Shown here: positions 54,736 through 61,787 of the stretch, piece after piece
How the letters are laid out: every line of letters starts with the position of its first letter
Numbering within the stretch: the first letter of the stretch is position 1
NCBI RefSeq assembly: GCF_020831925.1
Contig: NZ_JAFIFQ010000016.1
Coordinates: 1 to 61,787 of the forward strand
From: Alkalimonas sp.
GTDB taxonomy: Bacteria; Pseudomonadota; Gammaproteobacteria; Enterobacterales; Alteromonadaceae
Direction of reading: 5' to 3'
DNA length: 61,787 bases
The notes under the pieces: generated by a model
Seen by the model: only the letters and a program-made list of their open reading frames with translations
What the model was told of the DNA's origin: nothing
Database searches by the model: none
Position numbers and translations under genes: made by a program

Positions 54736-55545
54736 ATGTACCGATTCATAGTGCCGCTACTCGTCTGTTTCCCTTTATATGCAGCAGGGCCAGAACAACA
54801 ACCTGTACTGCAACTGCTCACTGAGCACAGCCCGCCAGGTGAATACCTGGATGATGAAGGCCAGCTGGCTGGTGTTACCTACGAGCTGTTAAAAAACCTG
54901 GCTGAACAGCTCAATGAGCCGGTGCATTTTGAGCTAATGCCCTGGGCACGCGCCTTTACCAAGGCAAGATCCCAACCCTTGACCGCTTTATTCGAAACCA
55001 CCCGTACCCCAGCCCGAGAACCCTTATTCCAATGGGTTGGCCCGCTAAAAATTCATCGCATCGCGTTTTATGCCAGAAAAGATCGTTTTAATGTGGCAGT
55101 CCCCCCAGCATATTGGCCGAAGCACTATATCGCCTGCGAGTACATTCAATCGGTGTACCTCGATAAGCTTATCGAGCTGGGATTTAATGAAGAGCGCAAT
55201 TTATTCAAAACAGTGCAACATGGCGACTGCTTCAATTTGTTGCTGCGTGGCCGGGTCGATATTATTTTACTCAGTGAGACATCGGCAGCGCTCAGAGCGC
55301 AAGAAATTGCAGAACTAGATAGTGAGCTGGTGCAGTTAAATGGTTTTATCGAAACCCGCCAGTACCTGGCGTTTAGTCGTGATGTGCCTGCTAAACGTGT
55401 TGCCCGCTGGCAGCAGGAACTGATGCAAAGCTACCGGGATGGCCGCATGCGGGCCTTGTATCACTCGGTTTATCCGGAAGAAATGATTGCAGCCCTTGAG
55501 CAAGTCGCCCTGGAACAGTTGCTATTGCTGCAAAACCCAGACTGA
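54736..55545 (+). CDS. Orphan periplasmic substrate-binding-like protein
   Basis: Exported protein of 269 residues: signal peptide (FIVPLLVCFPLYAAG) and an SBP_bac_3-type domain (LLTEHSPPGEYLDDEGQLAG; MPWARAFTKA is a signature of this subgroup). Two cysteines in the second lobe (ACEYIQSVY and GDCFNLLL). No transporter genes nearby. ATG at 54736 with AAAGG upstream. Divergent from the TetR-RND operon. Confidence 0.78.
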   Translation: MYRFIVPLLVCFPLYAAGPEQQPVLQLLTEHSPPGEYLDDEGQLAGVTYELLKNLAEQLNEPVHFELMPWARAFTKARSQPLTALFETTRTPAREPLFQWVGPLKIHRIAFYARKDRFNVAVPPAYWPKHYIACEYIQSVYLDKLIELGFNEERNLFKTVQHGDCFNLLLRGRVDIILLSETSAALRAQEIAELDSELVQLNGFIETRQYLAFSRDVPAKRVARWQQELMQSYRDGRMRALYHSVYPEEMIAALEQVALEQLLLLQNPD

Positions 55546-55556
55546 CTCTTTTCCTA

Positions 55557-55593
55557 AAAAGGTCACTGCATCAAGCGATGCCGTGACCTTTTC
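55557..55593. terminator. Bidirectional terminator
   Basis: Long hairpin with outer arms AAAAGGTCAC/GTGACCTTTT and an inner GCATC/GATGC stem, between convergent genes. The A- and T-rich outer ends can serve both strands. Confidence 0.75.
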
Positions 55594-55605
55594 ACACACT
55601 ATCAG

Positions 55606-56133
55606 CTATTTTCGGACCATACTGCGAAACACCCCATCCCGCTGAATCAGACCGTGATAGAGCGCTGCCAGAATATGCACCACTATCAACAGCACCAACA
55701 GCAGCGCTGCCCAGCCGTGCATTTCGCGGAACAAGCCGTACAAGGCTAAATCGGTGTTTAGCAAGGTTGGCAGCGGCAGCCCAAACAGGCTCAGTGGCCG
55801 GCCAGCAGCGTTTTGCATTAAATAGCCGGATAGCGGCATCACGAACAACAACACATAAAAGCCAAATTGCGTTAGCTTTGCCGCCAATTGCTGCATTTTC
55901 GGCACAGTATCCGGCAACTTCGGCGTTTCTGAACGTAGACGGATAATAAGGCGTATCACAATCGCCAACAAGGCAATCACCCCCATGACTTTGTGCCAGG
56001 CCAGCAGTTGCTGCTGCCAGGGTCCCAGTGACTTGACCATGGTCAAACCGGCAAATAGCAGGCTAAGCACTAAAGCCGCCATCAACCAGTGCACTACCCG
56101 CATGGAAAGGGGATACGTATGCGGCTTATTCAT
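55606..56133 (-). CDS. Cytochrome b561
   Basis: Di-heme inner-membrane cytochrome, 175 residues, four membrane segments. Heme-ligand histidines are visible in MRVVHWLMAALV, LLAWHKVMGV, EMHGWAALLLV and VVHILAALYHG. The start MNKPHTYPLSMRVVHW overlaps the catalase-like gene by eight bases, so an electron-transfer partnership with it is likely. Confidence 0.9.
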   Translation of the reverse strand: MNKPHTYPLSMRVVHWLMAALVLSLLFAGLTMVKSLGPWQQQLLAWHKVMGVIALLAIVIRLIIRLRSETPKLPDTVPKMQQLAAKLTQFGFYVLLFVMPLSGYLMQNAAGRPLSLFGLPLPTLLNTDLALYGLFREMHGWAALLLVLLIVVHILAALYHGLIQRDGVFRSMVRK

Positions 56134-57127
56134 CAGCACCTCCGGCAACTTGCTGCATGAGTACTTCGCGGGCACGGCGCCGGTGCGACTCGGCATAGGC
56201 GGCTGCGCGGGCGCGTAGAATCGGGTCTGCCGATGGCGCAAAGCCTACCGGCAGCACCAGGGGATCAAAGTTAAGCGCATTACAGGCTCCCCCTTCCTGC
56301 ACGCTGGCTTGTTCAATCACTATAGTACCGGCACTGAGCTGCGGGTTGGTTTCCGGCCAGGGAATAGTGGCATCAGCCGGATTATCGTTGGCAGTTGCCA
56401 GGGTAAACTGCACATCAAAGCGGACCGGCCCTTGCTGTAGCCGTCTGAAAAACTCTTGCTGCAAGGCATCGGGCGCCTCTTCGTCCGCAATGACGCCAGC
56501 ATCATCCGTCAGTGGCACGGCCGCCCAGCGCACTGCTTGCTGTTTGCCTTGCTGGTCAACCAGATAAAACGCATTAATGCTATGGTAACGCTCAGTGGCG
56601 TAGCTTTGGGTTGGCTGATAGTGGCTGCGCCACTCTAAAAAATGCGCGGTTTCCGGATGATCAGCAAAAAACTGCGGAACGGTATTGGTTTGAATGGCTA
56701 ACAGCTGTTGGAAAAACTTTTCCGGCGTCGCTACCGCCATCACCGGCGGTGTATTCATCGCAGTGCGCCATTGATGCACTGTGTCAGGCAAAATGGTTAG
56801 GGCCAGGCTTCTGACCGGCGCGCGCAAATCAGGTGCAGTTGGGTTACTACCGGCAATAGAAATACGGCCAATAAAGGGGTAACTACCGTGTTGTAATGCT
56901 TTGGCACTGGAGTAAGCCGCTAACTCACCGGAGGCTTGAAATTCGCCACTGATGCAAAAACCATTCGCATGAGCGCGCCTGAAACCCGCCTGAATTTGGC
57001 TGCCTTGTTGCAAATTGACAAAATCCTGAGCACTCACCGGTGCCCGCCCACTAAAATGAACCGCATAGACTGCAGCCGCCACGACGGTTCCCGCCGCAGC
57101 AGCAAATATAAAATATCGCATACGCAT
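56126..57127 (-). CDS. Exported catalase-family peroxidase
   Basis: Heme peroxidase of the small catalase-like subgroup, 333 residues. An N-terminal membrane anchor or signal (about 5-24) precedes the catalase core. The distal histidine is in RRAHANGFCISGEF and the proximal heme tyrosine in ARAAAYAESHRRRA. It is shorter than true catalases and lacks their C-terminal parts, as usual in this subgroup, which are thought to act as peroxidases. Co-transcribed with cytochrome b561, probably its electron donor. Confidence 0.85.
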   Translation of the reverse strand: MRMRYFIFAAAAGTVVAAAVYAVHFSGRAPVSAQDFVNLQQGSQIQAGFRRAHANGFCISGEFQASGELAAYSSAKALQHGSYPFIGRISIAGSNPTAPDLRAPVRSLALTILPDTVHQWRTAMNTPPVMAVATPEKFFQQLLAIQTNTVPQFFADHPETAHFLEWRSHYQPTQSYATERYHSINAFYLVDQQGKQQAVRWAAVPLTDDAGVIADEEAPDALQQEFFRRLQQGPVRFDVQFTLATANDNPADATIPWPETNPQLSAGTIVIEQASVQEGGACNALNFDPLVLPVGFAPSADPILRARAAAYAESHRRRAREVLMQQVAGGADE

Positions 57128-57216
57128 GACTTCTTTTTGTTAGAAATTCGGATGGCGCAAGAGGCCAGTAGCTTAGTACGCTCTGGTGGGAAAAGTGATC
57201 AATAAAAAGATATCAA

Positions 57217-57477
57217 CTAAGCCGCAGATTCGCTTTCGATATCCCAGCCGGGGAATACCAATACCGCCGGGTGGCAACGCAAGGCTTTGGCCAGCACTTT
57301 TGCCCGCTCCACACCAAGCCGTACCCGATTGTTTTCAATGGCTGAGAGCGTTGATTGCGGAATGCCAGTTAAAGCAGCCAGTTCATTTTGACTGAGCGCT
57401 TGCAGCTCACGTAGGATCCGCACCGAGTCACCAGTGCTTAAATCCAGCCGTGTTTGTGCTTTTTGGTAATCGCTCAT
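57217..57477 (-). CDS. XRE family HTH regulator (antitoxin-like)
   Basis: 86 residues. HTH_3 domain at about 20-75 (LQALSQNELAALTGIPQSTL, AIENNRVRLGVERAKVLAKA) and a short tail with LVFPGWD. The size and tail recall HigA-type antitoxins, but no toxin gene lies on either side. The ATG at 57477 follows GGAGGAAA. Confidence 0.82.
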   Translation of the reverse strand: MSDYQKAQTRLDLSTGDSVRILRELQALSQNELAALTGIPQSTLSAIENNRVRLGVERAKVLAKALRCHPAVLVFPGWDIESESAA

Positions 57478-57660
57478 GATTTCCTCCGGTAATCGTGTGG
57501 ACTCACCCGGCCAAGCCACAACTTAGTCCGACCAATTTGTAAAATTATGGTCAGTAGAGCCATTAATTGCCAGCTGTTGCACTATTAAACACACGTCATG
57601 GCTTGACCCGTCTATAACTTTACAGTTTATGCTGCAACTTCTTTGGTAAAGGAACCAGCG

Positions 57661-58827
57661 ATGTATCGAATATCTGAACTGGCCCAACTGGCCGGACTAT
57701 CGCGTACCGCTTTGTTGTATTACGAAAAGCAGGGATTGTTGCGCGCGCAACGACAAAGTAATGGCTATCGGCTTTATAGCGAGCAAGACAGGCAGCGACT
57801 GTATTTGTTGCAACAACTGCAGGCGGGTGGCTTGTCGCTTAGCGAATGCAAAGCCTGCCTTGATGCCAAATTAAACCATGACTTGCTGCAAAAGCGTCTG
57901 CAGAAATTGGATCTCGAAATAGCGCAAAAACAGCAGGCGCGGCATTTGCTGGCAAGCTTGTTAGGGCATTCCACGCTGCGGGCCTGGCATCAGGCCATTG
58001 ATAAAGCAGCGCCGGATGCTCATTTATCCTGGTTAAAACAGCAAGGTTTCAACGAAAAAGAAGCCTTGCGCTTAAAATGGTTATCACACGATATGAACGA
58101 ACACGAACAGTACATGGCAGACTTTATGGCCGTCTACCAGGGTTTAAACTATTGGGCTCCAGGCAGTGCAGAGGATACCTTACGAGCGCTGGCACTGCTG
58201 ACACCACCACCTGCCACCCTGCTGGAAATTGGCTGTGGCAAAGGCATCGCCACCACCCTGTTGGCTGAGCATACCACGGCAAGCATCACCGCAATTGACA
58301 ACGAGCCCAAGGCGCTTGAGGCTTTGCAGCATCAACTGGAAAAACTTGGGTTAACCAAACGGGTATCGCTACTTTGCGCCAGCATGACGGAGCTGCCTTT
58401 TGCCGAACAAAGTTTCGATGCGATCTGGTCGGAAGGCTCAGCCTACATCATGGGGCTGGTGCAGGCGCTGAACTACTGGAAGACATTCTTAAAACCTGGC
58501 GGCTATCTGGTGCTGAGTGAGCTGGTCTGGCTGACGGATACGCCAAGCCCCGAAGCGCGTGATTTCTGGCAGCAAGGCTACCCGGATATGCAAAACATTG
58601 CCTCCTGCATCAAACGAATGCAGGACGCAGGCTATCAAGTGGTGGATCAGTTCTCACTCAGCGACCAGGCCTGGCAGAATTACTACCAGCCGCTACAAGA
58701 ACGCATTGATGCCATGAAACCGCAGCTGGCAAACTCTCGGGCGCTGCTGGATAGCCAGCAAGAAATCAACATCTACCGGCAGTATGGTGCTGAGTTTGCT
58801 TATCAGATGTTTGTGCTGCAACGCTAG
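57661..58827 (+). CDS. MerR regulator fused to SAM-dependent methyltransferase
   Basis: 388 residues in two parts. Residues 1-70 are a MerR-type winged HTH (YRISELAQLAGLSRTALLYY, NGYRLYSEQDRQRL) followed by a dimerisation coiled coil (about 75-105). Residues about 165-388 form a class I methyltransferase: motif I LLEIGCGKG (188-195), acidic ITAIDNE, and SFDAIWSEGSAYIMG. In other MerR proteins the C-terminal part senses a ligand, so the methyltransferase may act as sensor or as a resistance enzyme. Substrate unknown. Confidence 0.88.
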   Translation: MYRISELAQLAGLSRTALLYYEKQGLLRAQRQSNGYRLYSEQDRQRLYLLQQLQAGGLSLSECKACLDAKLNHDLLQKRLQKLDLEIAQKQQARHLLASLLGHSTLRAWHQAIDKAAPDAHLSWLKQQGFNEKEALRLKWLSHDMNEHEQYMADFMAVYQGLNYWAPGSAEDTLRALALLTPPPATLLEIGCGKGIATTLLAEHTTASITAIDNEPKALEALQHQLEKLGLTKRVSLLCASMTELPFAEQSFDAIWSEGSAYIMGLVQALNYWKTFLKPGGYLVLSELVWLTDTPSPEARDFWQQGYPDMQNIASCIKRMQDAGYQVVDQFSLSDQAWQNYYQPLQERIDAMKPQLANSRALLDSQQEINIYRQYGAEFAYQMFVLQR

Positions 58828-59104
58828 CACTTGGCTTAACCTCCTGCACAGATAAATCCTACTGAAATAGGATCAACTGATTTTCAACCGTCCATAGGGT
58901 CATATATCTTAACCCAGTAGGATATATGACCATTCAGATTAAAAACTAACCGCCAACTTACTTCAAAAGGATTTTAAGCCCAAAAAGCAGTTTTATCCTG
59001 AAGCCAGGAGGGTGTTCAATATCCTGTGTTAGCCAAGGCACTGAGCAAAGGTTAATTTGTATCTGACCCCGATATTTTGACCCCGATATTTCTAGGGTCA
59101 AAAT
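58828..59104. other. Repeat-rich intergenic region, no gene
   Basis: Holds an inverted repeat ATCCT-N8-AGGAT (58856-58873), an 11-bp perfect inverted repeat GGTCATATATC/GATATATGACC (58898-58908 and 58921-58931, 12-base loop) and the REP-like repeat at 59063-59105. No coding frame. Confidence 0.55.
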
Positions 59105-59105
59105 T
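59063..59105. repeat. REP-like repeat with direct and inverted copies
   Basis: TGACCCCGATATTT occurs twice in tandem, partly overlapping an inverted repeat TTTTGACCC/GGGTCAAAA. The preceding AATTTGTATCTGACCCC resembles repeats linked to REP-associated tyrosine transposases in gammaproteobacteria; the resemblance is from memory. Confidence 0.4.
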
Positions 59106-60160
59106 CACGAAACCAGGCCTGCCAGACGCTTAAGCAGTGTCAGAAATGCCTCACAGGATGTCAGTGACGCTGTTTCTTCCATGGTATGGTAGCCGGTCGT
59201 GGGGATCTGTAGTGTGGTACCGGTGACTGCGCCCGCTGAGGCGGCGATAATCCTGCCCATTTCGGTACTGCCAAGTGACTGAGCAGATTGCCCGGGTGCT
59301 AACAACGCATTTTTCTGTTCAATGTATTCATCCTTGAAGCTGTAACTAACCCCTGATGCCTGGCACAAGCCGGCCAGTGTGTCGGTCAGTTGCGCATCGA
59401 AACTGGCGTTGGCGTCTTTGTGTCGCAATACCAGTTGCTGGCGATCGGCCTCCTTTCTGTCCGGGTACGGGCTGGTATCCACCACGACCAGCCGGTTGGT
59501 GGTATTCCCAAAGCGCCGGAACCATTCCAGCAGATAGCGCCAGCTCTTCCCTGCCTCTTCCTGTGCCGTAAAAAAGGCGGTGCCCTGAAAACCTAAACTG
59601 AACAAGTGCACCAAATAAGCTGCAGTTAGCACGTTATCCAGCTGACCACTGATGCTGTCAGTACCAATTCTGAGTTTGTCGGCGAAAGCCACCGGCGTAC
59701 CGGCCACCAAATGCGACATTCCCTCCAGGGTGAAAATCAGGTTGTTACGCCGCTCACAGACATAACTAGATGCAATTTTACCGCTACCGCGGTAGGCACC
59801 AGACCAGGGCTCATACGCCATCACTGGCGTAGTATCAAAGCGGTCAACAATTTTATTGATCAGCTGCTCGGATACAGAGTTTCCCAGCAAATCGGAGCGG
59901 TTTCCTGCCACAAAAGCAGCATACTGAAATTCATCGGGACCCGTGCAGATAAGCCCGTGCCGATCAATATGCGCAGAGAACATGGTGCTAAAGGGCGCAT
60001 TGCCCTGTGCAACCAGTAAGCCTTCATACCAGGTAACCTGCGCGCCGCGCTCTTCCAGTTCCCGTTGCAGCACCCTGAAAAAACTATGTTCAGCACCCAC
60101 CACACTGGGCTCGCGGATTAATATTTTCAGTAAATCCAGCAGTTCATTTAACTCAGTCAT
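59105..60160 (-). CDS. M42/M28-like zinc aminopeptidase
   Basis: 351-residue predicted metallopeptidase without signal peptide. The co-catalytic zinc ligands can be traced: FSAHIDRHG (H), DSISGQLDN (D), TAQEEAG (catalytic E and ligand E), VVDTSPYPD (D) and TTGYHTMEE (H). All five are present, so it should be active. It could cleave small peptides or deacylate a metabolite. Single gene between repeat-rich DNA and a gcvP relic, which suggests an acquired segment. Confidence 0.82.
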   Translation of the reverse strand: MTELNELLDLLKILIREPSVVGAEHSFFRVLQRELEERGAQVTWYEGLLVAQGNAPFSTMFSAHIDRHGLICTGPDEFQYAAFVAGNRSDLLGNSVSEQLINKIVDRFDTTPVMAYEPWSGAYRGSGKIASSYVCERRNNLIFTLEGMSHLVAGTPVAFADKLRIGTDSISGQLDNVLTAAYLVHLFSLGFQGTAFFTAQEEAGKSWRYLLEWFRRFGNTTNRLVVVDTSPYPDRKEADRQQLVLRHKDANASFDAQLTDTLAGLCQASGVSYSFKDEYIEQKNALLAPGQSAQSLGSTEMGRIIAASAGAVTGTTLQIPTTGYHTMEETASLTSCEAFLTLLKRLAGLVS

Positions 60161-60529
60161 GGTCGTATCCGGACAGAAAATTATGGTGCTATATTCAGGC
60201 CAATCGCCGCTCCATGCAAAAAAATCTGCTTTTACGGGGATTTTGCGGAGTGTCTGACTTTATCCGTCTCCGCGTTAACCTCTCGCTAAGAAAATAACTA
60301 ATGGGATCAGATCAAAATCTTCGCGACGAACCTTGACCGCACTCGTTGACCTTTACATCGTCGATGCAGGTCACGGTTGGCCAGCATCGAGTCAGCCATT
60401 CTCGTGACCTGTAGACATTAACCAAGACCGTGTCATCACCAGCAGTTGCTTTGCCTGTAAAATACATTCTTCGACAGCCCCATCCTCTACCAAATCACCT
60501 GAATAATCGGTGATATCTTGCCTATCAGA
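60161..60529. other. Intergenic region with a gcvP relic
   Basis: 369 bases without a gene. Apart from the gcvP-like piece at 60354-60384 I see nothing that can be assigned. Confidence 0.5.
60354..60384 (-). pseudogene. Relic of the gcvP 3' coding region
   Basis: 25 of 27 bases at 60358-60384 match 61322-61348 inside gcvP, in the same orientation. The minus frame reads WPTVTCIDDV, against [10 protein letters not shown] in gcvP. The rest is decayed. The copies lie 964 bases apart and flank the HTH-MNT gene. Confidence 0.55.
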
Positions 60530-61117
60530 TTATCTAACGTCATCCATGCTCCCCACTATAGGTAGCAAAGGATCGGCCATCAATTGCCGAATAAAACCAG
60601 ACTGCCCCGCAACGGCTTTGTGCCATTCCTGCAGAGAATATAGTTTAGGATTGATCTCACGGCCAAGCTCTTGCTGCGCTGGATACAACGCTTTCACTGC
60701 GTCAGCAAAACTAAGATTACCAATCAGTAATACATCAACATCGCTGCTAGCTGTTGCTTTACCGCTGGCAACAGAGCCGTAGACTGCTGCAAACTCCAAC
60801 TGTGTGGTCAGAGGCTGCAAAGCAAGGCGCACTATGTCTGCTAAGCCACTGGTTTTACGCATAATACTGGCAAGTTCTTCAAAGATCACACAACTGGTAT
60901 CGGCCTGATAACACAGCTGGTTGCCTTGCATGGCTTTTTGCAAAATGCCAGCGTCTGCCAGTTTTGTCAGCTCTTTATGCAAGGTACCGGCTTGTGTATT
61001 GGTTAAGCGGGCAATTTCACGCACATGATAAGACTCATCAGGGCGCAGCAATAACAAAGCCAGCACCTTACGACGGTATTCTTTAAACAAAAGATCAGCA
61101 AGCAACGACATAGCCAT
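60530..61117 (-). CDS. Winged-helix protein with MNT nucleotidyltransferase domain
   Basis: 195 residues. An N-terminal winged helix (YHVREIARLTNTQAGTLHKE, about 30-75) is followed by a minimal nucleotidyltransferase domain (about 105-150) with GSVASGKATASSDVDVLLIG: the G-S pair and the two aspartates of the SDxD motif are intact. MNT proteins act in toxin-antitoxin pairs with HEPN partners, but no HEPN gene is adjacent. It probably binds the large palindrome on its own promoter. Confidence 0.82.
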   Translation of the reverse strand: MAMSLLADLLFKEYRRKVLALLLLRPDESYHVREIARLTNTQAGTLHKELTKLADAGILQKAMQGNQLCYQADTSCVIFEELASIMRKTSGLADIVRLALQPLTTQLEFAAVYGSVASGKATASSDVDVLLIGNLSFADAVKALYPAQQELGREINPKLYSLQEWHKAVAGQSGFIRQLMADPLLPIVGSMDDVR

Positions 61118-61124
61118 CTCACAA

Positions 61125-61172
61125 TGAAGCCAAATAAGCTACAAATGTAGCTATTATGGCTTCACCTGTCAA
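61125..61172 (-). promoter_or_regulatory. Promoter and 40-bp palindrome of the HTH-MNT gene
   Basis: On the minus strand TTGACA (61167-61172), 17-base spacer and TACATT (61144-61149). An imperfect palindrome spans 61125-61164, with outer arms TGAAGCCA/TGGCTTCA and inner arms AGCTACA/TGTAGCT around a two-base centre, covering spacer, -10 and start. Confidence 0.65.
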
Positions 61173-61208
61173 TAATGAAGCGAATGGCTGGCCCCCGAAT
61201 CACTAAGC

Positions 61209-61234
61209 AAAACCCCAGCAGGAGCTGGGGTTTT
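61209..61234 (-). terminator. Intrinsic terminator of gcvP
   Basis: Stem AAAACCCCAGC/GCTGGGGTTTT with a four-base loop, 30 bases after the gcvP stop, followed by TTTTG on the minus strand. Confidence 0.75.
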
Positions 61235-61263
61235 GAGTTCAGAGCGTTGCTGGTAAGCCTGGC

Positions 61264-61787
61264 TTAACGATACGCTTCCGGGCTTGGGCAGGCGCAGATC
61301 AGGTTGCGGTCGCCGTAGACGTCGTCGATACGGGTCACGGTTGGCCAGAACTTGTTCTCGGCAACAAAAGCAGCCGGGAAAGCGGCTACCTGACGGTCGT
61401 AAGCGCGGTCCCAATCGTTGCTGAAAATGTCCTGCATGGTATGCGGGGCGAAATGCAGCGGGTTGTTGTCCAGTGCCCACTCGCCCGACTCTACTTTAGC
61501 GATTTCAGCGCGAATAGTAGTCATGGCTTCAATGAACTTATCCAGCTCGGCTTTGCTTTCCGATTCGGTTGGCTCAATCATCAGGGTACCGGCGACCGGG
61601 AAACTCATGGTTGGTGAGTGGTAACCAAAGTCCATCAGACGCTTGGCGATGTCCATCTCGGTAACACCAGAGGCTTCTTTAAGCGGACGAATATCAATGA
61701 TGCACTCGTGTGCAACCCGGCCGTTGCTGCCACGGTACAGTACCGGGAAGTGCGGGTCCAGTTTCTTGGCCATGTAGTTGGCACTTA
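61264..61787 (-). CDS. gcvP: Glycine dehydrogenase (decarboxylating), C-terminal part
   Basis: P-protein of the glycine cleavage system; only the last 174 residues are inside the window and the frame runs off the right edge ([19 protein letters not shown]). Conserved stretches include [37 protein letters not shown] and [13 protein letters not shown]. The PLP lysine lies outside the window. Confidence 0.95.
   Translation of the reverse strand, partial: SANYMAKKLDPHFPVLYRGSNGRVAHECIIDIRPLKEASGVTEMDIAKRLMDFGYHSPTMSFPVAGTLMIEPTESESKAELDKFIEAMTTIRAEIAKVESGEWALDNNPLHFAPHTMQDIFSNDWDRAYDRQVAAFPAAFVAENKFWPTVTRIDDVYGDRNLICACPSPEAYR

Noticed and set aside
60301-60320. Possible second REP-like copy (GGGATCAGATCAAAATC)
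   Set aside because: Too diverged from the 59063 repeat to claim a pair flanking the peptidase.

Overview
The window is 61.8 kb of chromosome from a gammaproteobacterium. The conserved blocks cpoB-pal-tolBARQ, ruvBAC-yebC-aspS, ybiT, sbcDC, glpK and the 3' end of gcvP support this. The style of the accessory genes (orphan periplasmic binding proteins, NemA-type reductase, SIMPL, fasciclin, SatD/DUF3307) suggests an Alteromonadales/Chromatiaceae relative such as the Rheinheimera-Alishewanella group. That genus-level statement is inference. I found no rRNA, tRNA, CRISPR array, prophage or intact insertion sequence.

Layout. 1-4.9 kb: Tol-Pal envelope operon, minus strand. 4.9-5.5 kb: a gap with no protein gene but with a good promoter, internal hairpins and a strong terminator on the plus strand, i.e. 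a candidate small RNA. 5.5-10.2 kb: ruvB, ruvA, ruvC, yebC and aspS packed head to tail. 10.3-16 kb: DUF72, a methyltransferase, an amidoligase/glutamine-amidotransferase pair, L-threonine aldolase and an Old Yellow Enzyme reductase. 16-28.4 kb: a sensor diguanylate cyclase, ybiT, several lipoproteins, an alcohol dehydrogenase, an M14-type deacylase, a glutaredoxin, an alpha/beta hydrolase, SIMPL, a lipoprotein serpin, a VOC protein and a PadR/HAAS pair. 28.6-36.2 kb: sbcDC, TauE/SafE and glpK. 36-45 kb: an accessory stretch with small unknowns, HAD phosphatase, SDR, fasciclin, a WYL relic, two orphan binding proteins, a membrane AraC regulator facing DUF2306, a truncated hydrolase and a PIN/RHH toxin-antitoxin pair. 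45.4-57.5 kb: DUF3307/SatD, AzlCD, a DEAD helicase, a TetR-controlled RND pump, another binding protein, cytochrome b561 with a catalase-like peroxidase, and an XRE regulator. 57.6-61.8 kb: a MerR-methyltransferase fusion, an M42-like peptidase, a winged-helix/MNT protein between gcvP and a decayed gcvP 3' fragment, then gcvP itself running off the edge.

Most interesting signals: (1) the SatD-DUF3307 pair, where the SatD N-terminus reads like a class III nucleotidyl cyclase palm domain joined to an HTH and translationally coupled to a membrane protein; (2) the candidate ~180-nt RNA between tolQ and ruvB; (3) the amidoligase-amidotransferase pair; (4) the MerR-methyltransferase fusion; (5) the gcvP 3' relic that brackets the HTH-MNT gene. 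Several regulators (PadR, TetR, SatD, HTH-MNT) have inverted or repeated sites lying exactly on a recognisable promoter, which suggests autoregulation.
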